Origin: Punica granatum
Taxonomy: Eukaryota; Streptophyta; Magnoliopsida; Myrtales; Lythraceae
Length of the DNA: 64,000 nt
NCBI RefSeq assembly: GCF_007655135.1
Contig: NC_045127.1
Location: 2,604,001-2,668,000, forward strand
Reading direction: 5' to 3'
Part shown: piece by piece, positions 45,050 through 56,734 of the stretch
How the letters are laid out: each line of letters opens with the position of its first letter
Numbering within the stretch: the stretch's first letter is position 1
Translations under genes and position numbers: made by a program
Notes under the pieces: model-generated
Told to the model about the DNA's origin: nothing
Seen by the model: only the letters and a program-made list of their open reading frames with translations
Database searches by the model: none

Positions 45050-45420
45050 ACAAAACGGTGTTTAAAAGCAATTGTAATACACGATAATTCCAACATCGAG
45101 TCTGAGATAAGAATGAAGATCGACTTTCCTATGTTCCTCGAATCATACTCCAGGCTCTACCTAATCCTCCAGAGGGCTAAGCTCATCAATAACTCCAGCA
45201 AGCTAACTCCGATATTATGGCAGTTTTTTCAGTTAAACCTGATCGTCCAAGTATACCGGGAGAGATCTTGCCGGAGAATCTGCAGACTATTGGCTGAAGC
45301 TCGGAAAAGCTATGACGGAACTAGATAGCCAAGGAAATTAGCTTCTCCTGTAAGGGAAACTCTTCTTCTCAATTAATTCGCTGGAAGTCGAGAAAATGGA
45401 GGTGCCGGGAAGTCTTCCAC
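45050..45420 (-). pseudogene. Fragment of a fifth kinase copy (D-type)
   Basis: On the minus strand 45113-45230 reads GVSLLELLMSLALWRIR, a stop, then SLEYDSRN. This is closer to copy D (LLEILTGLALGRNRWSPEYSSR) than to A. Its 3' flank at 45051-45110 (tgtttaaaagcaattgtaat..ttccaacatcgag) matches the 3' flank of D at 50945-50995. It is the tail of a lost D-like gene. Confidence 0.7.
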
Positions 45421-45614
45421 TTTGAAAGGTTCATAGTTGGGGAGGGGTAAGGACAAAAGAGTTGACGTTGACCCAATGACTTAATGTGGAGTGGAGAGAT
45501 TACTAGGACTAGGAGACAATATAACCAGACAGATTTTTATAATCTAATTGATTAAGCAATATATTAGATGATGACAGATAATACAACAAAAGAATGAGGA
45601 GAGGTAATCTTTTG

Positions 45615-45700
45615 GTGTCCACCATGTGGTATCGGGAAGCTCAATGGAGTCCGACTAATCCAAATTCGAGCCAAAATCTTACTTAAGGGAAACATGCATT
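45615..45700 (-). mobile_element. Partial SINE-like copy
   Basis: Shares gtggtatcgggaagctcaat and ggagtccgactaatccaaatt with the SINE-like copies at 49343 and 55400. Confidence 0.4.
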
Positions 45701-45987
45701 GAATCATGTGAATCAATCCATCTTACTTAGAAGAACAATAAAGAATGTCACGGTGGGATTTGAACCTGAGCTCTCTTATGAGGACGAGAAGCATATTCTA
45801 GTTTACATCGACAGAAGGATCACCTCAGAATCCCTCGGTTTATTAACTGCAATTAACTTATTTGGAAAAGCACAAAGGAGATATTGTATCTTGTAAGGAA
45901 TTAAGCAGAGTAAGTGATCCTCCACTAGATCAAACAAGCAGTATCCCCGCCCTGCCACATGAATCAAGGAACAGAATTAGCGGACAG

Positions 45988-47569
45988 TTAGTTGGATTCT
46001 TGCGACTCTTTAATCCGGTTTAGTGTCTGCAAGACTTGTCCTATGTGTGGCCGATGCAGGGGATCCAATTCAAGGCACAGTACAGCGACTTGGGCAACCT
46101 GGAACGCAATATACAGGCTCTCTTTTCCCTCGAGACAGGCCCTTTAAGGAATGAAAAAAAAGCTTTAAATGTTCGCAGGAAAACCTGCTTCCATCCTTTC
46201 ATTGAACTCTACAATGTTCATCGCTCTCCGTCGAGTGGCTTTTGAATTGGTGATGAGGAAGTTAAAGGCAAGGATCTTGACCCCATAAGACTGCAAGTAA
46301 ACCAGCAACAGAAAAAGACTTGTTTCACATATCTTGCTTAATATAGCAAAAAGTTATGCAAGCGCTTAAACCAGTGACGATATAACCGGGTTAGGCTGAA
46401 ACAGAATTCATTTACACTCTCTTTTTAGATAAGAGGAAAAAGGAAAACTATTGTGATACTATCCTCAGAAAAGAGAGCTTCTTAAATTAATCAAACAACT
46501 GTGACAGAGGGGGGACAACAAAACCTTATCAAGAAGTACAGAAGAGGCCTGAAAGTATGTCAGAAACACAATATCCATCAGATGCAAGAAATCTAGGGCT
46601 TGAGCTGCTTCCACCGCTATCTGAAGTCTTCTGTCCCACGAAAGTGGCGGGGGTGCATCTTTTCCCTCCGCTTGCGGACCAGACGGACCTACTCATATTT
46701 TAGAAAAAAAACTCCCGAGTAAGCTAGAAGAGACGGAATACAGGCTTAAGAACATCTTCTTAGAAACTTAAATTATGTTAAAATACTGCATGCTTTGTCT
46801 TACATTTAAACAGGTGATCTTCCAAACTGGTGGAATTTTCTGAAGACTCATAAACAAGGAGCATTTCTCTATGATTCAGGCAGTGCCCCAATAACGGGGC
46901 AAGGTTGGGATGAGATACGCTACCAAACAGTTGAATCTTTGCCACCATTATCTGTTCACCCAATCCATTGAAAAGACTGATAACTAAAGATTAAAGCTTC
47001 AAAAAAGAGAGTAGAAATAAAAGATCGATGACAGCCTGTCGAATAGTACATATGCTTAATCCCCATCACTTACCGAGCTCTGCATCCGAGTGGGCCTGCT
47101 AGGCAACTCCAACAAATGGACAGCTATCTCTGACTTCTTCTCATCGAGCCAGCCCCGGTAGACTCTGTCCGTGCAATCAAAATGTGCATGCGCGAAATTC
47201 TTGGTCAAAGCCTTGAGCTCCCCATACTCGAAAACTTTCAGCTCACGGGCAGCCACAGGAGACCGGGAGTTATCGGAGACAGCAGCAGAGAATGCATTAT
47301 TAGAGACAGCAGCAGAGGATGCATTATTAGAGACAGCAGCAGAGGATGCTGCCCCGCTGGTTGTGCTGCTCAGGGTCAGATCCTTTCCTAAGGGAATTTT
47401 GGTTTTCCACCCAAGCCATTAGGTGGGCGTGTATATTGAGTCAGATGAACTGATAAGCGAACAGAGAAAGGCAGCGGGCTGAGAATGATCAATGCGAGGC
47501 TTTACCGTGATCAAAAGCCGGGCGGGAGCTTGGAGTAGGGAAATCAGGAGAGCCCCAGCAGATTCCCAT
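45988..47569 (-). pseudogene. RLCK-VII-like pseudokinase, copy C (C-lobe deletion)
   Basis: Exons 1-5 match copy A and are open. Exon 1 is MGICWGSPDFPTPSSRPAFD, and the linker is expanded by a 27-bp triplication. EIAVHLL has lost the VAIK Lys. Exon 4 has LTYFQASS in the catalytic loop, and exon 5 has AFN for DFG. The start of the last exon, including DVYDFGVVLLELLTG, has been deleted together with its acceptor. Sequence resumes at AFQVAQVAVLCLELDPLHRP and ends ESQESN at stop 45988. It lacks the core of the C-lobe, so it is most likely a pseudogene. Confidence 0.8.
47276..47350 (-). repeat. 27-bp in-frame triplication in the copy C linker
   Basis: The unit gagacagcagcagaggatgc plus attatta recurs at 47276, 47303 and 47330. 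It encodes repeats of the AVSNNASSA type, so the frame is kept. Confidence 0.9.
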
Positions 47570-47786
47570 CTCTCTACCTCGTCTCAATGAGAAGTAGGCG
47601 TCATTCTTCTGCATCATAAGACTGGAATCCATATATGAATACAAATCAAAGCTTCACATTTATTTCTACGAAATGACACGGTTCCAACGACTCTCCGACA
47701 CCCATGTCAACTTCCTTACCTGGAAAATGCAGTTAATTTACAAGTCACCCTGGAATTTCATTAATTTTCCAAGTCTCGCCCACTTA

Positions 47787-47957
47787 GGGTGCGTTTGGAA
47801 ATAGAGTTTGATTTTGATTTTGATTTTGATTCTGGAAAAGGACAAATGAGATTGTATTATAAATTTGACTTGGGAAACGTGTGTTTTTGTTGTGTAGTGG
47901 GTAGAGTTAAAATCAAAATCACGATTCTAAAATTAAACTCCGTTCCCAAACGAAGCC
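47787..47957. mobile_element. Tourist-like MITE with TTA target duplication
   Basis: 171 bp flanked by tta on both sides (47784-47786 and 47958-47960). Inverted ends are gggtgcgtttgg and ccaaacgaagcc. The interior matches the remnant at 12096-12260. The TTA duplication is the PIF/Harbinger signature. Confidence 0.85.
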
Positions 47958-48777
47958 TTAATCTTTCAAATGCCAATGACACCCCTCGTAAACACTCGTT
48001 ATCATAATTTTGCTAAGTTGAGTGAGAAAGTAGGATAAAACATCTTAAAAAATTGCCCATGTCGTTGAGGAATACATCAGATAGGCTGGAAAATCATTTG
48101 CGCCAAACATGGACGCTCTACAGGATCAACTTTAGTTCGGGGAAGAAAAAGTCGTAGAGATATATCTGCTGGAATGTTACGAAACATTGAGGTGTTGTAG
48201 TTTTTAATCGACTGACAAAATCGTGTTTGTTAATAATCCGGATTCTACATATATAAACTGATCTATATATTACTAATATCTATGTTTTCTGGATGAATTA
48301 CTAATATTTATGTTTTATAATAAACAAAAAGCGCATTATTCATCAAAGAGAATGTAATGTAATGGCGCATACTCTTACTTGGTAATCAAGTAGTTCCATG
48401 TTCAATACATGGTGGGACTACCCTTGTTCCTTTTATTAGTTAATAGTATTTTCAATCTATTGTATTAGATTCATGGACCTCCTCTTGTAACTGAAGGGAA
48501 AAAAAAAGCGCATCCTTCTCCTCCTAGGATTGCCAAAAAAAAAAAACTAGAATCACTATTTTAGATCACAATTCCGCCTATCTTCTATAATTAACTGTGC
48601 ACATTCGATTTCTAATCCAAAGCTAGTACCACGATCTTTATTAGCACTTCATTCAAGTATAAAAACAGAAAACAAACAGACCGTCATCAATTTCTCTATA
48701 TATTTGAATATTTTCATGAATTATTAATTTGAAAATTAAATCCCACGATTATTTTTATATAAATCATATATTAATTT

Positions 48778-49324
48778 TGTTGGGGTCATATAAAAAATCA
48801 AGTCTTGACCCCGTGCATTCCACGTGCTTGTTGTTAATGACGATTCCACCTGCAAAAGGGGAGATCGGGGGTGGTGCCCAATTTCTTTCTCCAACACTCA
48901 AGTCAGTATGAGTCTTATGTGCGAGGGAAAGAATAATTGAAGTGTCGATTAACCCTAACCCTAAATATGTAGCAAGTATTTATAGGGAGTTTAGGGATAG
49001 ATCATATTACCACCTTTGGAGATATTCCCTGATTTACCTTATCATTATATCTCGGTAAAATAGGCATGATATATGGGATTACTTGACTGATAAGTAAACC
49101 TCTTAAATAAGCCAATGGGCTTCTCTCATAGGCCTAGGTCCGCGTTGCTCTTTCTTACAATAAACTTCGTTGGGCTTGGCCCTACATTGCTGGGCTTCGT
49201 TGAGTCCGTGTTGCACCTACTGAGCCAGGCTTTGCTAGCCTTTAATGAGCCTTAACACGCTTAGTGGGCCATCGTCGAGTCTCATGGATCTAACAAGGTC
49301 AAGTTGAAAATCCGGTCCCTAACA
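48778..49324 (-). mobile_element. Solo LTR with 5-bp target duplication
   Basis: 547 bp with ends tgttgggg and ccctaaca, flanked by aattt on both sides (48773-48777 and 49325-49329). The complement of ctccaacactcaagtcag near 48890 is a motif I associate with plant LTR leaders, which sets the minus orientation. No internal region is left. It lies between kinase copies C and D and contains a telomere-like ccctaaccctaaa stretch near 48952. Confidence 0.88.
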
Positions 49325-49342
49325 AATTTATTTTTTTCGATA

Positions 49343-49516
49343 TGAATCATGCTATCCGGAAATCCAAGTGGGCCCTGACTAATCCAATTTAGCAGGGTCA
49401 GCCCACTAAGGGGTAAAGCACTCACAACGTTGATTTTCTCCATTCACAAAACTTGAACTTGAGATCTTGTTTAAAGGGAATAAGCGCTGAACCGCTTGAA
49501 CCAATCCACGTTGGTA
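49343..49516 (-). mobile_element. tRNA-derived SINE-like element, best copy
   Basis: Read on the minus strand it begins accaacgtggattggttcaa then gcggttcagcg, resembling a tRNA-like A box. An atctcaagttcaagttttgt stretch about 45 bases on resembles a B box. The body ends at complement tatccggaaatccaagtggg. Related copies lie at 6744, 33460, 34608, 45615 and 55400. Confidence 0.6.
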
Positions 49517-49864
49517 GATATTAATTTATTTAGTTATTAGAGATAAAATTGGAAACTACACACTTATCGGAAAAAAAGAAACCTATAAGTGGAAAAAAAA
49601 AGCTTCGCAACAAGGGTTTTAGGGTGTAATTAACTATATTGCACTTTTGCAGTCGATTGTGTTCATTTAGACCCCGAATTGTACAAGGGGGACTAGATAA
49701 GCTTCCAATATATATAAGTTGATACGTACATTTTTCCCATTTACCGTTTCAATATTTTCTACATCTCCGCCCATATTAGAGTTCAAAGTTCAATATTCCT
49801 TTCAATCAAGTCCAAGCACTTACGAAACTAGCTATGGCTGAGCTACAGTTGATGCCACATCAGG

Positions 49865-50403
49865 TTGGTCTGCCTTTCGGGAAATACCTGCCGCAGGAAG
49901 GAGCAAGCGTACTGGAAATCTCCACCGTCTGGCTGGTTGAAAGCAAACGTGGACGGTAGTTCGTTGAGGAATCCAGAAAAGGCTGGAGCAGGAGGACTTA
50001 TAAAAGATGAGGGAGGCGACTGGGTGGTCCTTTTCTCAGCCTACGTCAGCTTCGAGACAGCCTTCCAAGTGGAGCTGTATGGGATCAAGCACGGACTGAG
50101 CCTCGTGCTCGACTACGTAGTAGGAATCGAAGTCGAAGGCATCATCACTGAGTCAGATTCATTGACAGCAGTTGACATGATTAATGGATGGAAGGATCAT
50201 CCTAATTACTTAGGAAGATCCCCGAAGATCCAGAGTGCGAGGCACTGCTTGAGAAGATTAAGAAACTTCTCGAATGAGTTGAGAGTATCTGCAAACTCCG
50301 ACTTCAACATACATTCCGAGAGGCAAATCACTCCGCGGATATTCTGGCAAAGATCCAAAAGGAGCTTCCACGGGAACTGGAAACGCAGCTGGCCCCTGAT
50401 TGA
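49865..50403 (+). pseudogene. RNase H-domain retroelement fragment
   Basis: Reads YWKSPPSGWLKANVDGSSLR, AGAGGLIKDEGGDWV, FQVELYGIKHGLSL and ESDSLTAVDMING, the plant RVT_3/RNase H pattern of non-LTR elements. Near 50215 the frame shifts to ECEALLEKIKKLLE, a stop, then FREANHSADILAKIQKELP and a stop at 50403. No ATG opens the first frame. It is a dead piece of a LINE-type element. Confidence 0.8.
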
Positions 50404-51059
50404 TATGTGGAGGGGCTTCATCAGCATTGCCCTTGTTGCCATCGTCAGAGCTTCCCATTTTGGGTCGTAGCAGCTCCTGCACTTCATCACATGGCGCCCT
50501 TTCAGACGTGGTATCGACTGTGACGTCTATGATATTGATTGAAATTTAATGTAATTACACGTAAAACAATCTACATGGGCCCTGATCCTTGTCATATGAG
50601 TGCATAGGCGGCCATGACCCTTCAAGCCCAGTTTAATATCTTGCAAGGTTGTATGTATGCGGTTGAGATTTGCTTAAGTGAGAAGTGTATGACTCTAGAA
50701 ATTGGAAACTCATTCATCTTAACTTGTCCTACATAACAAAGGAGGTTGTTTCATAATTCAGAATTCAATATATCTGCTGGTATGTTGCAGAATATTGAAG
50801 TGCTGTAGCCTGTAACTAACAGGCCTGTCGTCAATTCACAAGAAATATCATGCTTGTTAAGTGACCGGGAAATATAATATCATGTCTAGCGAGCAATATG
50901 CAATGCCCAAGTTTTATCGATCGTTCTGCCTCATGTTAAAATACGATGTTTAAAAGCAGTTGTAATACTGATCCTTCCAACATCAAGTGCGAGATAACAT
51001 AAACTTCCATTTTTTTTTTCTGTATATACTGTAGTGTACACAAAAAAAGAATATGTCTC
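50404..51059. other. 3' flank of pseudokinase D
   Basis: Shares atatctgctggtatgttgca..gaagtgctgtag with 48162-48200, and tgtttaaaagcagttgtaat with 45060. These are traces of earlier duplications of the D unit. No gene is seen. Confidence 0.5.
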
Positions 51060-53365
51060 CTATTCGACTATGATCCCTTCCTGCAGATCAGAAGGCATGC
51101 TGTTAACTCTGTCGGTGATAATAGCAAAGGAGATTTCTTCGATCTTAATTTGCCTTAGTGTCCTCTCAACTTGTGGCATCTTGGGCCGGTCCTGAGGATC
51201 CTGTTCAAGGCAACGGACTGCCATCTGAGCCACTTGAAACGCATCATCATGAGGATAGCTTCCCATGTTGGAGTCCATCAAAGTTACCAGGTTCTCTCTC
51301 TCCAATACTCGTTTTCTAATCCATGCGATCCTTGAACTATACTCTGGACTCCACCTGTTCCTCCCAAGGGCTAAGCCGGTTAATATCTCCAGCAGGACTA
51401 CTCCAAAATCATACACGTCTTGCTTCCTTCTGCTTACTGCTCCAATCCAAATTGGTAAGTGAGTTAGTGACTGCAAAATTTCATAGAAATTTAATTTGGT
51501 ATTGCAGTGTGTACAAACAGAATCAGAACCAGGAATACGACAGAACAGAGCTAAGAGCAGATGTAATAAACAAAACCGAAAGAGGAGTTACTGAAACTCC
51601 AACCAGAACCAATGCTCTAATCAATTTTCCTAACAGCTTAACCAAGGTGAACCTATTAGAGTATCTGGAGCATGTTTAGCCCAGCTGCATCATATCAAGA
51701 AACCCAGAATTCTGAACAGCTTTGGCCCTCCCAGTAGCATAATATTAATGTTCCATGGGATTACCTGTCGCAGCCTCATCTTCAATTTCTATATCTATGA
51801 TGGGTTCTGCACCTATGCTGTTCTTGCTCATCGTTCTTCCGGCACGTGATGAGTTGGAAGCGAATAAATTGAACGGGGCAATTTTAACTGCATAAAGCTG
51901 CAACCAGTCCAACATAAACAAATGATATCCCTACACGTTTTTTCTATTAAAACATTCTCAGATCACACAAATTTCGCCTTCTTTTCCTCTTTTTTATTAC
52001 AATGAGATGAAATCGGTACCTTATCAAGAAGTATGTAAGAGGCCTGAAAGTACGGGAGGAATGTATGACCCATCTGATGCAGGTAAGCAAGGCCTGCAGC
52101 TGCTTCCACAGCTACCTGAATTCTTCGGTACCATGGAAGTGGTGGAAGTGCTGCTTTTCTCTTGTCCGCTACATCAGATGAACCTGCTCTATGATTTCAA
52201 CTGATCAGACAGTTTCTTTCTCGTCTCTCTGACTGTCAGTAATGCATCTATATCTATGTCTTACTTCTATATAGGTAATCTTCCAAGCTGAAGTAATGAT
52301 GCTCAGACTTGTACACAAGGAACAATTTTCTGCCGTTCAAGCAGTACCCCACCAGTCGGGCGAGGTTGGCGTGAGATCGACAGCCATAGGATTTGACCTT
52401 GGCTCGCATTATCTATATCATCAGTAAGCAAGCAAAAGAACAAAATCAATAACCACTCAAACCTGCGAAAGACCAAACAAACAGAACTTGCAGACTGAAA
52501 GATCAGCCGTCTCGCTTAATTCATCCGTGAAACTTCTAACTGCAAAAATTCAGTAATCAGCCCCCTACCCCACTCCAAATATGCGTTGCTCATAAAATTG
52601 ACTGAATATTATTTGTTACATTAAAATATGAGTATTGTATATAGATAGTCCATGCACTATTCACAAGCTTCAAGCTTTCAGGAAGCCTATCTTCTCTTAA
52701 CATGGTACTGGGGTTTGAGTTGGGCTTTGGGACCCGATATATATACATACTCCCACCAAGTTTTCCCTGCTTTCTGTTAATTTGCGTTTCCATTTTGACA
52801 TGCTTATGATATACTATCCTTAGGACTTGAAACTTTTCAAAAATCTGTTGTCCTAGGCATCAAAACCAAGGAACTACTAATGCATTTGAACTCACTTTAC
52901 GCTGCAGCCTACTTGGCTTTGTCGGGAACTCTAGTATGTTGACGGCTATCTCGCGCTCCGGTCCCACTCTTCCTGCATGGAGCCATCCCCAGTAAATCAT
53001 GTCCTTTCCATCGAAACGGGACTCACCAAGTGAATGCGAAAAACTGTCCGTAGCAGCCTTCAGCTCTGTGAATTTGAAGACCCTTAATTCCTCGTCGTGA
53101 AAAGGCGAGTTAAGCACGTCAGGGGTCTCCACAACAGCGTCCGAGGTATTCCTGCTGCTAGCAACTGCCGAAGATGCAGTGTCGCTTGTGCTGCTTATTG
53201 TCAGATCAATTCCTGGTGCGATCAGTAACGAAGTTGACCATAAAAATTTTTTGTTAGAAGTTAAGAAAATTACGACGAACAATCACAGAGGAATACTGTA
53301 CCATTGGGAAAGCTACGGCGGAAGCTCGGAGTCGGGAAATCGGGAGAACCCCAACAGATTCCCAT
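51060..53365 (-). CDS. RLCK-VII-like pseudokinase, copy D (complete frame)
   Basis: Six exons (53302-53365, 52896-53212, 52265-52412, 52020-52168, 51765-51897, 51060-51436) splice in phase to 395 aa with no stop. It starts MGICWGSPDFPTPSFRRSF, so Gly2 and Cys4 again suggest lipid anchoring. LRVFKFTELKAATDSF opens the kinase fold. The glycine loop is degraded (GESRFDGK). The VAIK Lys is Asn113 (EIAVNILE), and the alpha-C Glu is replaced (AKVKSYG). The catalytic loop reads LPYFQASY with Tyr216 for Asp, and DFG reads PFN (234-236). The C-lobe DVYDFGVVLLEILTG and a final Arg-based stretch (CLEQDPQDRPKMPQVERTLR) are well kept. It is diverged from copy A but lacks the same residues. Exon lengths 1-3 equal those of copy A. 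Likely a signalling decoy or scaffold. Confidence 0.82.
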
Positions 53366-54227
53366 CCCGATCTCATCCACAGGTTGTCATTTGTCAACTG
53401 GTAATCTTGGTTCATTTGGTTTAGATTATCAAGTTCTAATACTAACAAATCAATAATCTACTAGTTTGTTGACTTTCATTTAGGAAGCTTCACAGTTCAC
53501 ATTTACTGACTTTAGTCAAATTCGATGTTCTGATGGCTGGCTGTGATCTCTCTATTGTTTTTTGAGTCACTGCATAAGAGTGCTTCATAATTCTAATCAT
53601 GGGCCCAGCTTTGTTCTCACTGAGCTCCAAAAATTCCTATACTAATTCGATTTTTAACTTGATTCTCAAGGTCTCTGCACGTACTACATGCATGGTCGAT
53701 AGGATGTCAAATGTTGGTCTTCGGAGTTGATTCGTCGGCTCATCAGGGGATGTGATAACTGTCATCCCGTACTCCATTCAATGGTTAAAGACATCTCTGG
53801 AGCTTGTTAGCAACATGTCCGGAAGTGCTCATGAAACATACTAATCGGAAAGGGAAATATTTTTCCTCTAATTGGCTAGCAAGACGTGTTGTCTCTCATC
53901 CTCTGTGTGTCCATCGGATCCTAATGAATTGCGTTCCAAAGATAACATAAGAACTACCATACTCCGTCTTTATAACTTTTAAATTATCTTTGTGCTTTTG
54001 CTCCAATTTCTTTGCCAAAAGAAAAAAGAAAAAAATGAAATCCCTTCCACTAATATTTTTTAATCCCACCAAAATATCAATTTTGTTAAAGAATAGGGGA
54101 AGAAAAAGATCAGACGCAGAACATTAATGATTAATCAGCCATTTATGTTTTCTGTTGATTGATGTAGACCAATTCCCGATCAACCATTTATTTATTTTTC
54201 AAGTTCTGATAAGCATATAAACTTTGA

Positions 54228-54270
54228 AATATTAGTGTTCAATCCTGTACATTGCACGGGTTCATATTCA
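54228..54270 (-). mobile_element. Helitron-like 3' terminus
   Basis: On the minus strand the imperfect hairpin cccgtgcaatgtacagg is followed by attgaa and CACTAAT, fitting hairpin plus CTAA before T. The AT-rich sequence to the right could be its body. Confidence 0.4.
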
Positions 54271-55399
54271 TGTATTTATATTTTGTACGAATAATAATTA
54301 TCACAATGTAAGATATTATTATTATTATTGAAAATAAAATTTCTCAATAATTAATTTTCAAAAATAATTTTCAATAGAGTTGTATGAATTCTTTTGAATA
54401 GTGCAATTATAATTTTATAATCACTATTCTTATTATGTCTTGTAAATTTATTTAATTTATTTCACAATTTTAGTTTATATTACATATAATTATATTATAT
54501 TATATATTATTTTCAAATTTATGAAAAAATTTTTCTGGATAAAGATTGTTATTATTTAATATCATATCATTTTTTTCAATTTATATAATCTTTCTTCATG
54601 GGTAAGGATTATTATTATTCAATACAACGAGACATTATATATATATATTATATGCATATTATTTTTTATATAATTTATATATATATATATATATTGTTTT
54701 AGAATTTATTAAAAGGTGATCATTTTTATGATTCATGATTCTTATCTTTAACATGTTAAAATTTTATTTTTCAATATGCTCGTGCGTATATATGTACCCA
54801 ATCTCATTTATTATACAACCAAGTAAATTTTAGTTATATAGATTTTCAGAAGAGGAAAAAGCAAGCGAATAAGGGAAAATTAAAAGGACAAGAACAGAAA
54901 ATTTCTCAATTTATAGACATCAAGAATTTGGTAATAATTCATGGAAACTTCATACTCCATCGAGAAAAGGCACTTTAACCCGGAACCACTGGATTGGAGT
55001 TGGCACCTATCTATTAAATGAGGTAGGCCTAATCTTACGTAGGTAGGATCTTAGCCATCATACTTATGGGAAATCAGAAATTTTTAACTAATCTTATATC
55101 AGTGAAAAAATACTAATAAAATTAAAAGATGAAATCAAGTATTAATTACAATTGCATAATTGTGAATTGTGAGGCGGAACATTTTTTTTTCTTTTTTCCC
55201 CGGTTTTTCTATTATTCAATGTAAATAGATAATAAATAATTAATAAATAATTAAATGTGAAGGAATACACCAGTTGGTACTAGAATCCAAGGAGGAAACT
55301 GCCACCAACAATCCAACGTTTATGTCCGTATTTACACTATATCTTATGGGGACCAGCCTTTTCTGCTTGCTATCTTCTTCTTTTAATCCCATTGTATTT

Positions 55400-55545
55400 C
55401 TTTAACCATGTTATTCGGAAGTTAAATAGGTTCCGATTAATCCAATTAAGATGGAATGGCTCACTAAGAGGTAAAGCTCTCATAGCGAATTTTTATTTAG
55501 GAGAAACAAGCGTTGAACCGCTTGAATCAATCCACGTTGATTATT
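55400..55545 (-). mobile_element. SINE-like element
   Basis: Shares ttccgattaatccaatt, ctcactaagaggtaaagctc and gttgaaccgcttgaatcaat with 49343-49516. Confidence 0.55.
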
Positions 55546-56177
55546 TGCTTCATATTCTTTACTTCGAAACAAGAGACAACATATTTCTTTTTCTTTTTTT
55601 TTTCCCTTTCTTTTTAAGATTACAAGATATCATCCATCATCAATAGGTTGAGTATGAATTTTTATTTGAACGTCAATTAAACTTGGATCACAAGATACTT
55701 CTAGCAATTTTATCCAATGCCATCACCAGAGATGAAGTCCATGTACTCCTAAACCACCCCCTTGTAGTTACAAAACGTGGATATTCTAATCTCATGACAT
55801 GAGACAGTTTAATATATTTTTTATGGGATAATATATTTCTCCCGTGGCTCAAGCTTCTACATTTATCAAACAATCTATATGATAATTTTGTATCAGAAGA
55901 TTATACGCGTGCGGGTCTCAATCAAGATAAACTGTGCCTGGGATAGATTGTAAACAGTTCTTATATGTACCTATTCATTTTTGTCTCATTAAATAAGCTG
56001 ACTAAATATTTTGCATACTAAAGGCAGGATGTTGATACTCATCCCAGGTCATCTAATTTCACCGACTGCTCGAATGCTATGTTAATATCCATGATGCAAC
56101 CGATTTGGTCCCAATGAATTAACAATAAACTGCGATTATGACATACCGCGGGGAAGATACGCAACGAGGATCTTATG

Positions 56178-56363
56178 CAGGGACGGAGCGACATTCAACT
56201 CAGCAGGGGCACCTACCCACCCTGAATTTTAACTTCTTTGAATTTCGCCCTCGTATTACTATTATTTTGCACCCGATAAAAGAAATCTTTATGCATTATA
56301 CGTATTAAGTCATTATTCTTGAACCCACTGGCAAAAAAAATAAAAATCATGGCCCCGTCCCAG
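56178..56363. mobile_element. Non-autonomous hAT-like element
   Basis: Ends cagggacggagc and ggccccgtcccag are imperfect inverted termini. Flanking atcttatg (56170-56177) and ttcctatg (56364-56371) match at 6 of 8 positions, as for an old hAT 8-bp duplication. Confidence 0.6.
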
Positions 56364-56734
56364 TTCCTATGGATGAGGATAATTCCGCAGTCCTACGATG
56401 ATGTATCGTTCATTAGCCTCTCGAGGCCATCGAATCGATGTGTAGGCTACTTCAAAGTGTTAATCCGGCGGTTTAAAGTGAGAGCTGCTTAACCGGATAA
56501 TTTCACGAGGAATGATGGGGGAGTCAAAGGGGGTACGAAAAGACAAGTGTTTGGTCCAACTGACAGTAGCTGAGACGTCCTCGTGCCATCTCGATCTCGC
56601 TGCCACAGATTGTGGGACACGTGCGTGCTCTATGACAATACGAAGACCGGGAAAATTCTACATAAACCGACAAATTAGATAACAAGACAAGCTCTTTTAT
56701 GATTTTATGAGTTTGCAGCCAGCCTCGGATATCA

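Noticed and set aside
47276..47350. CRISPR-like spaced repeats
   Set aside because: The units are contiguous with no spacers, and this is a plant nuclear sequence with no cas genes.
48936..48965. Interstitial telomere array
   Set aside because: Only about two ccctaa units inside the solo LTR. Too short to be more than chance.
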